From NCBI RefSeq assembly GCF_019613955.1, contig NZ_CP080443.1:2046001-2110000 (forward strand): 64,000 nucleotides of DNA, read 5' to 3'. Made by a program: the position numbers and the translations under genes. Under the pieces are notes generated by a model. It was not told where the DNA came from. It made no database searches and saw nothing but the letters and a program-made list of their open reading frames with translations. Shown here piece after piece: positions 41,821 through 50,283 of this stretch. Position 1 is the stretch's first letter. Every line of letters starts with the position of its first letter. This DNA is from Chryseobacterium sp. LJ668. Lineage in GTDB: Bacteria > Bacteroidota > Bacteroidia > Flavobacteriales > Weeksellaceae.

Positions 41821-42448
41821 ATCCTTATTAAAATTAGTTTTCTTTTTTTTAGTTCTCAGCTTCTCAAGTTGTAAAAATTCTCAGACTTCAGGTTTAAAAA
41901 ATGGAGATCTCCTTTTCGTTAAGGCGAAAGCAACAGGGCTTTCCGGTGCGATCAACAATGTGACCCAAAAACAGAAAGATGCATCTTTCGATCATATCGG
42001 GATTTTAGAAAAGCAAGGTACATCTCTATTTGTTCTTCATGCAGCTCCAAAAGGCGGTTCGCAAAGACAAAAGTTCAATGATTTTTTAAAAGATCAGGCA
42101 GATGACGGGCAAAAAGTGATCGTTTACAGATTAAAGCCCGAGTTTCAAAAAAGTGTTCCCAATGCAATTGCTAAAGCAAACTTAATGTTGGGGAAACCAT
42201 ATAATTTCAATTATATTTTAGACGAAAATTCCTATTACTGCTCAGATTATATAGAAAGGTCATTCAGAGAAGATCATATTTTTACATTGGAACCTATGAC
42301 TTTTAAAGATCCTAAAACCGGAAAGACAAATGAGTTTTGGGAAGAATTTTATGCTAAAAAAAATCTCAAGGTTCCGGAAGGTGAGCCAGGCTGTAATCCT
42401 AACGGATTGGCTGCTTCAGAGAAAATTGAACGAATTAAAGAACTGTAA
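41798..42448 (+). CDS. YiiX/NlpC-P60-like cysteine hydrolase, lipoprotein
   Basis: 216 residues from the ATG at 41798; an ATG at 41780 gives six more residues before the signal. Lipoprotein signal with lipobox LSFSSC. The mature domain has the permuted NlpC/P60 (YiiX/YebB) pattern: KNGDLLFVKAKATGLSGAI, DHIGILEKQGTSLFVLHA (catalytic His) and the later SYYCSDYIERSF (catalytic Cys). Likely a periplasmic or outer-membrane peptidoglycan- or lipid-active hydrolase; target unknown. Overlaps the DUF1801 gene by 23 bp in another frame. Confidence 0.83.
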   Translation: MKPTLKNKSLLKLVFFFLVLSFSSCKNSQTSGLKNGDLLFVKAKATGLSGAINNVTQKQKDASFDHIGILEKQGTSLFVLHAAPKGGSQRQKFNDFLKDQADDGQKVIVYRLKPEFQKSVPNAIAKANLMLGKPYNFNYILDENSYYCSDYIERSFREDHIFTLEPMTFKDPKTGKTNEFWEEFYAKKNLKVPEGEPGCNPNGLAASEKIERIKEL

Positions 42449-42455
42449 AAACTAA

Positions 42456-42482
42456 AGAGAGGCTAAAAGCTTCTCTTTTTTA
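42456..42482 (+). terminator. rho-independent terminator
   Basis: Stem AGAGAGGCT/AGCTTCTCT (one G-U pair), loop AAA, then a T-run. Confidence 0.8.
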
Positions 42483-42504
42483 ATTAAATATTGAAAAAAT
42501 TACC

Positions 42505-42542
42505 CTACTAATTTGGTAGACTAATATTTTTTAATATTTTTG
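42505..42542 (+). promoter_or_regulatory. promoter of the NIL-domain gene with palindrome over the -33 box
   Basis: TTTG at 42512-42515 and TATTTTTG at 42535-42542, spacer 19 bp. The -33 box lies inside the near-perfect palindrome CTACTAATTTGGTAG (42505-42519, one mismatched pair), a natural repressor site. Leader about 65 nt. Confidence 0.65.
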
Positions 42543-42614
42543 TGAAGAATTAATGGGTAAATATTTCAAAATATGTATTCGGTAAGTATAGTTTAATTAA
42601 AAATTGTTTCAGGT

Positions 42615-42920
42615 ATGATAACGCCAAATTTGCAGGCTTTGCCAAATAATGTACTTCCTATCAAGAAAGATTTGATCATCGAAGTAGAACTGAATGGAAA
42701 AATGAAGTATGATGATCTTTTGAATGCTATTTATCAACAGATGGGGATTTGTTATAAACTGCTGAGTGCAAATGTGGAGTACATGAACGGAGCAAATTTT
42801 GGTTCATTTCAATTGAGAATCACCGTAAATACCGAAGAATTTCAGCAGCTTGAATTTTTCCTGAATAAAAATAAACTTATGAATACCTCGGTAGAATATA
42901 TCTGCAGAAAGTATTCTTAA
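42615..42920 (+). CDS. stand-alone NIL-domain protein
   Basis: 101 residues, cytoplasmic. KKDLIIEVELNGKMKYDDLLNAIYQQMGICYKLLSANVEYMNGANFGSFQL fits the NIL domain, the ACT-like ligand-binding fold normally fused to the C-terminus of the methionine ABC transporter ATPase MetN, with the family's N/S-x-x-E-Y-x-x-G-x-x-x-G-x pattern. Here there is no ATPase domain. Known: NIL domains bind methionine or related ligands. Inference: a small sulfur-amino-acid sensor or accessory protein. It is monocistronic behind a promoter with a palindromic -33 region. Confidence 0.72.
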   Translation: MITPNLQALPNNVLPIKKDLIIEVELNGKMKYDDLLNAIYQQMGICYKLLSANVEYMNGANFGSFQLRITVNTEEFQQLEFFLNKNKLMNTSVEYICRKYS

Positions 42921-42943
42921 GCTGTAAGTCCATATAGTTTGAT

Positions 42944-42972
42944 AAGGCGTTCAATTTATTGGGCGCTTTTTT
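42944..42972 (+). terminator. rho-independent terminator
   Basis: Imperfect stem around AGGCGTTCAA/TTGGGCGCT (one bulge, G-U pairs) with loop TTTA and a T6 tract, directly before lemA. Confidence 0.65.
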
Positions 42973-43024
42973 ATTCAATTATCCGGGAAAAAGATTATTT
43001 TTAGATAAAATAAATTACAAAATT

Positions 43025-43576
43025 ATGGTTGCACTTATTATTCTCGGAGTCCTTGTTCTTACTGTTCTGTACGGCGTTTCGATCTATAATCGTCTCGTAA
43101 AGCTCAAAAACCTCGTTCAGGAAGCATGGAGCAGTATCGATGTGATGTTGAAAAAACGTCATGATCTCATCCCTAATCTTGTAGAAACGGTGAAAGGGTA
43201 TGCCACGCATGAAAGAGAAACTTTAGAAAATGTGACAAAAGCCAGAAATCTTGCAGTAGGAGCAGATTCTGTAGAAGGTAAAGAAATTGCAGAAAAAAAT
43301 CTAAACCAGGCGATGGTGAATTTATTTGCGGTTGCCGAACAGTATCCGGACTTGAAAGCAAATACCAACTTCCAGCAATTGCAGGCAGAATTGAGCTCTA
43401 TTGAAAACGATATCGAAAAATCCAGAAGATATTACAACGGGACAGCCAGAGAAAACAATACATTGGTAGAATCTTTCCCAAGCAATGTAGTTGCAAATAT
43501 GTACAAGTTTGAAAAGGCAAAATTCTTTGAGCTTGACAATATTGCTGAAAGAGAGGTTCCAACGGTAAAATTTTAA
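43025..43576 (+). CDS. LemA-family protein
   Basis: 183 residues from the ATG at 43025; an open frame extends upstream to 42959 through the terminator and is rejected. One N-terminal membrane helix (VALIILGVLVLTVLYGVSIYN), then the LemA helical bundle: LVKLKNLVQEAWSSIDVMLKKRHDLIPNLVETVKGYA, with AENRRYYNGTAREN-like SRRYYNGTARENNTLVESFPSN typical of the family. Usually paired with a DUF2207 gene, as here, 3 bp upstream of it. Function unknown; envelope-associated. Confidence 0.93.
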   Translation: MVALIILGVLVLTVLYGVSIYNRLVKLKNLVQEAWSSIDVMLKKRHDLIPNLVETVKGYATHERETLENVTKARNLAVGADSVEGKEIAEKNLNQAMVNLFAVAEQYPDLKANTNFQQLQAELSSIENDIEKSRRYYNGTARENNTLVESFPSNVVANMYKFEKAKFFELDNIAEREVPTVKF

Positions 43577-43579
43577 AAA

Positions 43580-45514
43580 ATGAGAAGAATAATACTGCTG
43601 TTTTATCTTCTTTTCTTTTCCCTAAATTTTGCTCAGGATGATTTGGTACGTACTGATCAGCTTGCAATTGTTGATGGCGGTGAGCGCATCATTTCATTTC
43701 ATTCAGATATTGTTGTTGATCAAAATTCACGATTAAATATTACCGAAAAAATAAAAGTTCATAGCCTCGGTGATAAAATCAAAAGAGGAATTTTTCGTTC
43801 ACTTCCACTGACAAGAGATATCAATAATACAACACAGAAAGTTGCATATCATATTATCTCAGTAAAGAAAAATGGAGTACGTGAAGATTATCATGAAGAA
43901 TATGAAGACGGCTACCTCAAGATCTACTTCGGAAATAAAGACATTATTCTTGATCCCGGAGATTATCAGTATGAAATAAATTATACCACAGAAAAACAAA
44001 TCGGTTTTTTTGAAAAATATGATGAGCTGTACTGGAATGTCAATGGCAATTTTTGGGATTTTCCGGTGGACAGCATTTCCGCAAAAATCAATCTTCCGGA
44101 AGGTGCAGGAATTTTACAGAATTCTTGCTATACAGGCAGGTTGGGAAGTTCTTCTCAGAATTGTGCCGCAAAAATCATTTCAGAATACTCAATCGAATGG
44201 AGTGCAGAAGACTTAGGCTCTGGCGAAGGCTTAACAATTGCCGTAGGTTTTAAAAAAGGGGTGATGATTCCACCGCCGCCACCAAGCTTTCTCGAAAGAT
44301 TTGGGATTCTGATTGCTGGAATTATTGTGTTTTTGGCTCTTGTAATCTATTACATTTCAAGCTGGAGAAAGTATGGTATAGATCCTGAAAAACCTGTTGT
44401 CTACCCTCAGTTCAATGCTCCGGATAATCTTTCACCGGCATCTTTAGGATATATTCACAGCGAAATTTTTAAAAATAAATATCTTACTGCGGCTTTGGTG
44501 CATTTGGCAGTAAAAGGATATGTGAAAATCATTGAAGGTGAAGATTCGGGTGTTTTAGGTTTATTTAAATCTAAAATATTTACCGTAAAGAAATTAAAAG
44601 AAGCAGATCAAAATTTAGCTAAAGAAGAGATCAGTTTGATGAACAATCTTTTTTCAGGTGGTGACAGCATCGTATTCGATGGCAAATATGATTCCCAAAT
44701 CGAGGGTGCGGTGAGCAGTTTTGATCAGGCTTTGAAACTTCAGCATAACAGATTTTTAAATGAAGGAAATAATACCCGCAAATTATACCTTCCGCTCATT
44801 TTGATGACTGTGATCTATGTTATAGGATTGATTTTAAGCTTCAGAATATTTCCGGAATTTGAAAAAGTGATCGTAGGAGGAGTTATTTATGTTTTTCTCC
44901 TTGTTTGCTTCCTGATAACCGGTTATCTTTTTAAGCTGTATCCGATTTTATTTAAAATTTTTCTGGTCATTCCAACAGTAATTCTAATCGTTCTGGGAGG
45001 TCTGATTTTTAATCACAACGAATTTACAATTGATAATAATTTTAATATTTGTTATATTTTTATTGTATTATGCTTCACATCACTCATTATCTATCAGTTT
45101 TTGATCAGAAGACCTTCTGAAGATAAGCTGCGTCAGAAATCTTTAATTGAAGGATTCAAAATGTACATGGGAGCAGCTGAAAACGAGCAGTTAAAATTTC
45201 ACAATCCACCATCAATGACGCCAGAATCTTTCGAAAAACTTTTGCCTTTTGCGATGGTTTTGGGAGTGGATGAGATCTGGGGTAAGAAATTTGATGCATT
45301 GCTAACGAAAATGTCTACCGAATATCACAATAATTGGTATGTCGGTACCTCGATGAATCATTTTGCAATGACCAGCGTACTCAATTCTAGCTTAACAAAT
45401 TCGATACAATCGGCAGCTACAAAACCTTCCAGTTCAGGAAGCTCTGGTTCCGGATCCGGCGGCGGAGGTTTCTCTGGCGGCGGCGGAGGTGGCGGTGGTG
45501 GAGGCGGTTGGTAA
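43580..45514 (+). CDS. DUF2207 membrane protein with glycine-rich tail
   Basis: 644 residues. Signal peptide (MRRIILLFYLLFFSLNFAQ). The N-terminal DUF2207 domain (about 35-230) shows RIISFHSDIVVDQNSRLNITEKI, RGIFRSLPL, NYTTEKQIGFFEKYDELYWNVNG and AFP-like segments. A single membrane helix follows (about 240-260), a linker, two or three further hydrophobic segments (about 405-500), and a C-terminal cytoplasmic domain ending in a long Gly/Ser tract (SGGGG... W). Forms a pair with lemA. Function unknown. The Gly tail is low complexity and not a frameshift product. Confidence 0.9.
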   Translation: MRRIILLFYLLFFSLNFAQDDLVRTDQLAIVDGGERIISFHSDIVVDQNSRLNITEKIKVHSLGDKIKRGIFRSLPLTRDINNTTQKVAYHIISVKKNGVREDYHEEYEDGYLKIYFGNKDIILDPGDYQYEINYTTEKQIGFFEKYDELYWNVNGNFWDFPVDSISAKINLPEGAGILQNSCYTGRLGSSSQNCAAKIISEYSIEWSAEDLGSGEGLTIAVGFKKGVMIPPPPPSFLERFGILIAGIIVFLALVIYYISSWRKYGIDPEKPVVYPQFNAPDNLSPASLGYIHSEIFKNKYLTAALVHLAVKGYVKIIEGEDSGVLGLFKSKIFTVKKLKEADQNLAKEEISLMNNLFSGGDSIVFDGKYDSQIEGAVSSFDQALKLQHNRFLNEGNNTRKLYLPLILMTVIYVIGLILSFRIFPEFEKVIVGGVIYVFLLVCFLITGYLFKLYPILFKIFLVIPTVILIVLGGLIFNHNEFTIDNNFNICYIFIVLCFTSLIIYQFLIRRPSEDKLRQKSLIEGFKMYMGAAENEQLKFHNPPSMTPESFEKLLPFAMVLGVDEIWGKKFDALLTKMSTEYHNNWYVGTSMNHFAMTSVLNSSLTNSIQSAATKPSSSGSSGSGSGGGGFSGGGGGGGGGGGW

Positions 45515-45520
45515 ATTCGA

Positions 45521-45564
45521 CCTCAAAAAAAAGCGTTCAGATTTTGAACGCTTTTTTTTTGAGG
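45521..45564. terminator. bidirectional terminator
   Basis: AAGCGTTCA/TGAACGCTT core with long A/T flanks and outer CCTC/GAGG pairs, loop GATTT; between DUF2207 and murA. Confidence 0.9.
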
Positions 45565-45610
45565 TAATAAATTTTAAACTAATCATTCAAACTCATCATG
45601 TATTATAAAA

Positions 45611-46918
45611 TTAAATTCTCTCAATATCAGCTCCGATTGCTTTCAGCCTTCCGTCGATATTTTCGTAGCCTCTGTCAATTTGTTCAATATTGTGAATAAT
45701 TGATTTTCCTTCTGCAGAAAGAGCGGCGATTAAAAGTGCATTTCCGGCTCTGATATCAGGCGAAACCATTGTTGTGCCGCGAAGTGGGGATTCCTGATTT
45801 AAACCGATTACCGTTGCTCTGTGAGGATCACACAGGATAATCTGTGCACCCATGTCGATCAGTTTATCAACGAAAAATAATCTCGATTCAAACATTTTTT
45901 GATGAACCAAAATACTTCCTCTTGCCTGGGTTGCTACCACTAAGATAATTGAAAGCAAATCAGGAGTAAATCCTGGCCACGGAGCATCAGAAATGGTTAA
46001 GATCGAACCATCAATAAATTTTTGAATTTTATAATGTTCCTGAGACGGAATATAAATATCGTCACCACTTTGCTCCAGCTGTATTCCGAGTTTTTTAAAT
46101 GTATTTGGGATAACACCGAGCTCATTCCAGTTGACATTTTTGATTGTAATTTCAGATTTTGTCATGGCTGCAAGACCAATCCAAGAGCCAATTTCTACCA
46201 TATCGGGAAGCATCGTGTGCTCTGTGCCATTAAGGTGCGTCACACCTTCAATTGTTACCAAGTTTGAGCCGATCCCTGAAATTTTGGCTCCCATTCTGTT
46301 CAGCATTTTGCAAAGCTGCTGCAGATAAGGTTCACAGGCTGCATTGTAGATTTTGGTCTCGCCTTTTGCCAATGCCGCCGCCATCACAATATTGGCTGTT
46401 CCTGTTACGGAAGCTTCTTCAAGAAGGATGAATTTTCCGTTAAGCTCTTTAGCTTTTAGTGAGTAGAAAAATTCCTTTTCATCGTAATTAAATTCAGCAC
46501 CTAATTCTACAAGTCCTTGAAAATGAGTATCTAGTCTCCTCCTTCCTATTTTGTCACCGCCCGGAGTTGGCATATAAGCTTCACCGTACCGCGCCAACAT
46601 TGGACCCATCAGCATGATTGAACCTCTCAATTTTGCTCCGTCTTTTTTAAATTCATCAGATTTAATATAATCAAAATTGACGGTGTCTGCTTTGAAAGTA
46701 AAGTCTCCATGTCCGTTTTTGGTAATTTTGACTCCAAAATCTCCTAAAATCTCAATCAGTCTGTTGACATCATGAATATCGGGAATGTTTTTTATTCTTA
46801 CCTCTTCATCTGTTAATAAAACAGCACATAAGATTTGGAGAGCCTCATTTTTTGCCCCTTGTGGAGTGATTTCACCTTGCAGTCTTTTTCCTCCTCTTAT
46901 TTGAAATGTCCCACTCAT
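45611..46918 (-). CDS. murA: UDP-N-acetylglucosamine 1-carboxyvinyltransferase, Asp-type active site
   Basis: 435 residues. It transfers enolpyruvate from PEP to UDP-GlcNAc, the first committed step of peptidoglycan synthesis. Seen: GAKNEALQI (catalytic Lys23), RGSIMLMGPMLARYGEAYMPTPGGDKIGRR and DTHFQG. The loop residue that is Cys115 in E. coli is Asp122 here. Known: the Cys-to-Asp form is active but insensitive to fosfomycin. It overlaps the upstream DUF4290 gene by one base (TAATG), so the two are coupled. Confidence 0.96.
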   Translation of the reverse strand: MSGTFQIRGGKRLQGEITPQGAKNEALQILCAVLLTDEEVRIKNIPDIHDVNRLIEILGDFGVKITKNGHGDFTFKADTVNFDYIKSDEFKKDGAKLRGSIMLMGPMLARYGEAYMPTPGGDKIGRRRLDTHFQGLVELGAEFNYDEKEFFYSLKAKELNGKFILLEEASVTGTANIVMAAALAKGETKIYNAACEPYLQQLCKMLNRMGAKISGIGSNLVTIEGVTHLNGTEHTMLPDMVEIGSWIGLAAMTKSEITIKNVNWNELGVIPNTFKKLGIQLEQSGDDIYIPSQEHYKIQKFIDGSILTISDAPWPGFTPDLLSIILVVATQARGSILVHQKMFESRLFFVDKLIDMGAQIILCDPHRATVIGLNQESPLRGTTMVSPDIRAGNALLIAALSAEGKSIIHNIEQIDRGYENIDGRLKAIGADIERI

Positions 46919-47589
46919 TATCTTCTATTCTTATTGTTGTTGTTATTGGTGAACCTCCTTTTGTTAATATTATTGTTAGTATTGCTTTGATTTCTGTTGT
47001 TATTGGTGTTCTTGTTCAGATTATTACGATTGGCCGTTGCGTAATAAATCTTACTTTTTTCAAGCGCTTCAATATTGGTAAGATCGAGCCTGTTTGCTGA
47101 TAATTCTTTTAAATGACGGAAAATCACATCATCCGTCACATGTTCTTTATTATAAACATTGTAAGACTTCTTCATATTGTTTGCAATCACTTCGATCAGA
47201 GCTTCTTTTTCATCTCCCGGTTCAAGTTCTATTGCTTTTTCAATAAGTTGCAGAATACTTTTTCCGTAAAATTTAAAATCACCCTGAAGTTTGGGATATT
47301 CCATTCTTTTAGGTTTTTCTTCCAGCTCTTCTTTGGTCGGGAAAGGGTAAACAGGATCGATATCCAGATCATGCTTGGCTAAAATATATAAGTGATCCCA
47401 AAGTTTATGTTTGTAATTATCTTCATCACGGAGCTGCGGGTTTCTCTGACCCATAAAGTCGATGATGGCCATTGCCATCTCGTTTCTTTCTTCTTTAGTC
47501 GAAAGTTCTTTGCAACGCTCCACCAGTTGCTGTATTATCCTGCCGTATTCCGGCATATTAAGCTGTGTTCTTTGAGTGTTGTATTCCAT
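46918..47589 (-). CDS. DUF4290 protein with Asn-rich basic tail
   Basis: 223 residues from the ATG at 47589; a longer frame to 47598 overlaps the -7 box and is rejected. The conserved part (about 1-180) is helical, with MEYNTQRTQLNMPEYGRIIQQLVERC, FMGQRNPQLRD and WDHLYILAKHDLDIDPVYPFP, a Bacteroidota family of unknown function. The last ~40 residues are nearly all Asn/Arg/Lys (NNLNKNTNNN, KRRFTNNNNN), a low-complexity basic tail. Its stop overlaps the murA start, which suggests a joint role with peptidoglycan synthesis or simple coupling. Confidence 0.88.
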   Translation of the reverse strand: MEYNTQRTQLNMPEYGRIIQQLVERCKELSTKEERNEMAMAIIDFMGQRNPQLRDEDNYKHKLWDHLYILAKHDLDIDPVYPFPTKEELEEKPKRMEYPKLQGDFKFYGKSILQLIEKAIELEPGDEKEALIEVIANNMKKSYNVYNKEHVTDDVIFRHLKELSANRLDLTNIEALEKSKIYYATANRNNLNKNTNNNRNQSNTNNNINKRRFTNNNNNKNRR

Positions 47590-47595
47590 AATATG

Positions 47596-47603
47596 CAAAT
47601 ATA
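47596..47603 (-). promoter_or_regulatory. -7 box TATATTTG for DUF4290-murA
   Basis: TAnnTTTG match on the reverse strand, 6 nt from the chosen ATG; it supports the downstream start and a near-leaderless mRNA. Confidence 0.5.
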
Positions 47604-47777
47604 TGGATTAATAAAAAAAATGTCCTGAAAAAGTTAAAAGTTTATGCTTTTTTAAGAAAAACATCAAACAATTTACACACCAAGATTGCAATTAAGATAA
47701 AATATGTTCAATGATATGTATTTTATTTCGTAAAAAGTGTAATTTAGTTGCCAGTTTAATAATTAAAAACCTTTTAT

Positions 47778-49214
47778 ATGAAAAAAAATCTTTTTTTGGT
47801 TGCTGCTATAGCTTTAATGACAATTCATTCCTGTCAGGACAGTGACGAAATTGCCAGTGAAAACCCTCAGAAGTTAGAAGTTCACGACAGAACTGTTAAT
47901 GTTACTACCCACGATGGTAAACCTTTCAGCACGGGAAAAAACAACTCGTCCAATGGAAAATTTGTTTCCGGTGCAGGCGGCGGAGTGATGATGCAGGGTT
48001 TTTACTGGGATGTTCCTGCCGGCGGAACCTGGTGGAATACCGTGACAGGCAAAGTTACAGACTGGTCAAATGCAGGAATAAGTGCTGTTTGGTTACCTCC
48101 CGCTTCAAAAGCGCAAAACGGGCAGTATTCTATGGGATACGATCCTACCGATTATTATGATTTTGGAAACTTTAACCAAAATGGAAGCATCGAAACACGT
48201 TTTGGGTCAAAAACCGAATTGGAAGCATTGATTACAAAGGCACACACAGAAAATATGCAGGTTTACGCTGATATTGTAATCAATCATAACAGCGGTGGTC
48301 AGTCGCAAGTTAATCCGTTTACAGGAACAAGCACATGGACAGATTTTTCCGGTGTCGCTTCAGGTAAATTTCAAAGAAGTTATCATGATTTTTACAAAAA
48401 CTCTTACGGAAACAATGACGAAGGAGCTTTCGGAGGTTTTCCGGATTTGTGCCATGCCAATCCTTATGTACAAAACTGGCTTTGGGAGCGTGAAGATTCG
48501 GTAGGGAAATATTACAAAAACGTTATGAAATTTGACGGTTGGAGATTTGATTATGTTAAAGGTTTCGGACCTTGGGTTGTCAATACCTGGAACAATAATA
48601 TCGGCGGGTTTTCCGTTGGAGAATTATGGGATTCAAATGTAAATACCCTTGAATGGTGGGCAAACAGCGCAAATAGTTCGGTCTTCGATTTTGCAGCTTA
48701 CTATAAAATGGATGAAGCTTTTGACAATGGGAATCTCAATGCTCTTAATGATGATATGATGTGGAAAAGAAATCCGTATAAAGCCGTAACCTTCGTTGCC
48801 AATCACGATACGGATGTCATCAGCAATAAAATGCTTGCGTATGCTTATATTTTGACTCATGAGGGTTATCCTACCATTTTTTACCGCGATTATGAAGAAT
48901 GGTTAAACAAAGAGAGATTAAATAACCTGATCTGGATTCACAATAACAAAGCAACAGGGAATACGTCAATTCTGTATACTGATAATGATGAATATATTGC
49001 CAGAAGAAATGGCTACAACGGTAATCCGGGATTGGTTGTTTACATCAATAATTCTTCAAACTGGCAGGAAAGGTGGATTCAGACCAACTGGGCGAGTCAG
49101 CAGATCAAAGACTTTACGGGCCATTCGTCATGGTATCCTACAACACAGGGTGATAAATGGGTGAAGATTCAATGTGCACCACACAGCTATACAGTTTGGT
49201 CATTAAATCAATAA
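47778..49214 (+). CDS. exported alpha-amylase, GH13
   Basis: 478 residues. Signal peptide of lipoprotein type (MKKNLFLVAAIALMTIHSC, lipobox IHSC). The catalytic barrel follows a short linker: GVMMQGFYWDVPAGGTWW, ADIVINHNSGG (motif I), GWRFDYVKGFG (motif II, nucleophile Asp), FSVGELWD (acid/base Glu) and FVANHDTD (third Asp). A small C-terminal beta domain ends at YTVWSLNQ. It hydrolyses internal alpha-1,4 bonds of starch-like glucans at the cell surface or periplasm. No SusCD-type genes are near, so it is not in a polysaccharide locus. Monocistronic. Confidence 0.94.
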   Translation: MKKNLFLVAAIALMTIHSCQDSDEIASENPQKLEVHDRTVNVTTHDGKPFSTGKNNSSNGKFVSGAGGGVMMQGFYWDVPAGGTWWNTVTGKVTDWSNAGISAVWLPPASKAQNGQYSMGYDPTDYYDFGNFNQNGSIETRFGSKTELEALITKAHTENMQVYADIVINHNSGGQSQVNPFTGTSTWTDFSGVASGKFQRSYHDFYKNSYGNNDEGAFGGFPDLCHANPYVQNWLWEREDSVGKYYKNVMKFDGWRFDYVKGFGPWVVNTWNNNIGGFSVGELWDSNVNTLEWWANSANSSVFDFAAYYKMDEAFDNGNLNALNDDMMWKRNPYKAVTFVANHDTDVISNKMLAYAYILTHEGYPTIFYRDYEEWLNKERLNNLIWIHNNKATGNTSILYTDNDEYIARRNGYNGNPGLVVYINNSSNWQERWIQTNWASQQIKDFTGHSSWYPTTQGDKWVKIQCAPHSYTVWSLNQ

Positions 49215-49219
49215 TTGAA

Positions 49220-49245
49220 AAAGGAGAGCATTTTTGCTCTCCTTT
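49220..49245. terminator. bidirectional terminator
   Basis: Perfect 11-bp stem AAAGGAGAGCA/TGCTCTCCTTT, loop TTTT, between the amylase and the convergent DCC gene. Confidence 0.92.
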
Positions 49246-49248
49246 ATT

Positions 49249-49662
49249 TTATACCTCAATAAATTTTTTCTTTTGATGCTGATCCGGTAAAAAGCATTTT
49301 TGTGCAGAAAGCTTCATTCTGTTTTCTGAGATTTTATCATAAATTTTATCGCTTAAAAAAGCGGGAAGAAGTTTTCCAACTGCAGATAATTTATAAATTC
49401 CACCCAATAAATCTGCGATCTTCAGTACTGCCCGAGACTTGATCAGATAATAAGAATCTGGCTTCCAGAGATACATAGTATTGAATTGTTTGGTTTCCAG
49501 ACCTCTTTCAGAGAGAAATTTCTGCCCAAATTCAGACTGCAGCGAAGCAAACATGAACTGGTCATTTTTATCTCTTTCTAAAATCCACTGCACCCAAAAA
49601 TTACAGACTCCGCATTCTCCGTCAAAAAAGACAATATGTTTATCATTCCATTTTTCCTGCAT
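49249..49662 (-). CDS. DCC-family thiol-disulfide oxidoreductase-like protein
   Basis: 137 residues. The hallmark DxxCxxC motif is seen in IVFFDGECGVCNFWVQWI (residues about 10-27). The rest follows the DUF393/DCC pattern: FMFASLQSEFGQKFL, TMYLWKPDSYYLIKSRAVL and LLGGIYKLSAVGKLLP. Thioredoxin-like; cellular role unknown. 7 bp after the haem-binding gene on the same strand, so probably co-transcribed. Confidence 0.9.
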   Translation of the reverse strand: MQEKWNDKHIVFFDGECGVCNFWVQWILERDKNDQFMFASLQSEFGQKFLSERGLETKQFNTMYLWKPDSYYLIKSRAVLKIADLLGGIYKLSAVGKLLPAFLSDKIYDKISENRMKLSAQKCFLPDQHQKKKFIEV

Positions 49663-49669
49663 AATCCTA

Positions 49670-50134
49670 TTATTTTATTGCATTTTTTATCTTCGTTTCT
49701 TCTACCTCTCTTTTAAAGTATCTAATGAGGTCTGCTCTTTGTCTGTCATTGAGTTTAGCGTCCTGATGGCCGATATAATAGGATTCCAGAGGCATTTCTT
49801 TCTTTTCTATCATTTCAATGCACTCTTCCATCTTATGAATTTGTCTTTCTGGCTCGTAGGTTGCAAATATGGAGAAATTCAGGTGTTTTCTGCCTTCATC
49901 AACATGATTTTTTAAAAACCATGAAGATGGTGCAATGCTAGAATACCAGGGATATTTTGTTTCGTTTGAATGACAATCATAGCATGATGTTGCTATAATT
50001 TTAGAAACCGGCACCGGCGTATTTTTAATTTTCAAAAAATCCATTCCGGCATTGACTGGTGGATTAGTTTTGTCAATCGGGAAAAACTGAATCATGATAA
50101 ACGCAACCAAAAAAACCAGAAGTATTTTTTTCAT
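49670..50134 (-). CDS. haem-binding domain protein (CxxCH)
   Basis: 154 residues. N-terminal signal/membrane segment (MKKILLVFLVAFIMIQFFP). The haem-attachment motif CYDCHSNETKYPWYSSIAP (CxxCH) is in the middle, then SSWFLKNHVDEGRKHLNFS, which fits the 'haem-binding' family PF14376 of Bacteroidota, with an ERQIHKMEECIEMIEKKEMPLESY tail carrying a methionine that could be the distal ligand. Likely a periplasmic c-type cytochrome-like protein. Paired with the DCC gene. Confidence 0.88.
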   Translation of the reverse strand: MKKILLVFLVAFIMIQFFPIDKTNPPVNAGMDFLKIKNTPVPVSKIIATSCYDCHSNETKYPWYSSIAPSSWFLKNHVDEGRKHLNFSIFATYEPERQIHKMEECIEMIEKKEMPLESYYIGHQDAKLNDRQRADLIRYFKREVEETKIKNAIK

Positions 50135-50266
50135 AAAGTATTTTTAAAGATGATATATAAGTTTAAACATATCTCGTGCCTAAAGTCTAAAATTAGTGAA
50201 AAATAATGACTATCTATTTGTAGATAAGCTGTTTAGAATGATTTTAAATCTTAAATTTTAAAACCT

Positions 50267-50274
50267 TATCTTTG
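50267..50274 (+). promoter_or_regulatory. -7 box TATCTTTG for der
   Basis: Exact TAnnTTTG match 82 nt upstream of the der ATG, leaving an unusually long leader for this window. Confidence 0.55.
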
Positions 50275-50283
50275 CAAAAAATT

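Noticed and set aside
42959-43024. Upstream extension of the LemA protein from a TTG at 42959
   Set aside because: It runs through the hairpin terminator of the preceding gene. The ATG at 43025 begins directly at the membrane helix.
45420-45510. Glycine-rich end of the DUF2207 gene as a possible frameshift or assembly artefact
   Set aside because: The reading frame stays open, similar Gly tails are usual in DUF2207 proteins, and a clean stop and terminator follow.
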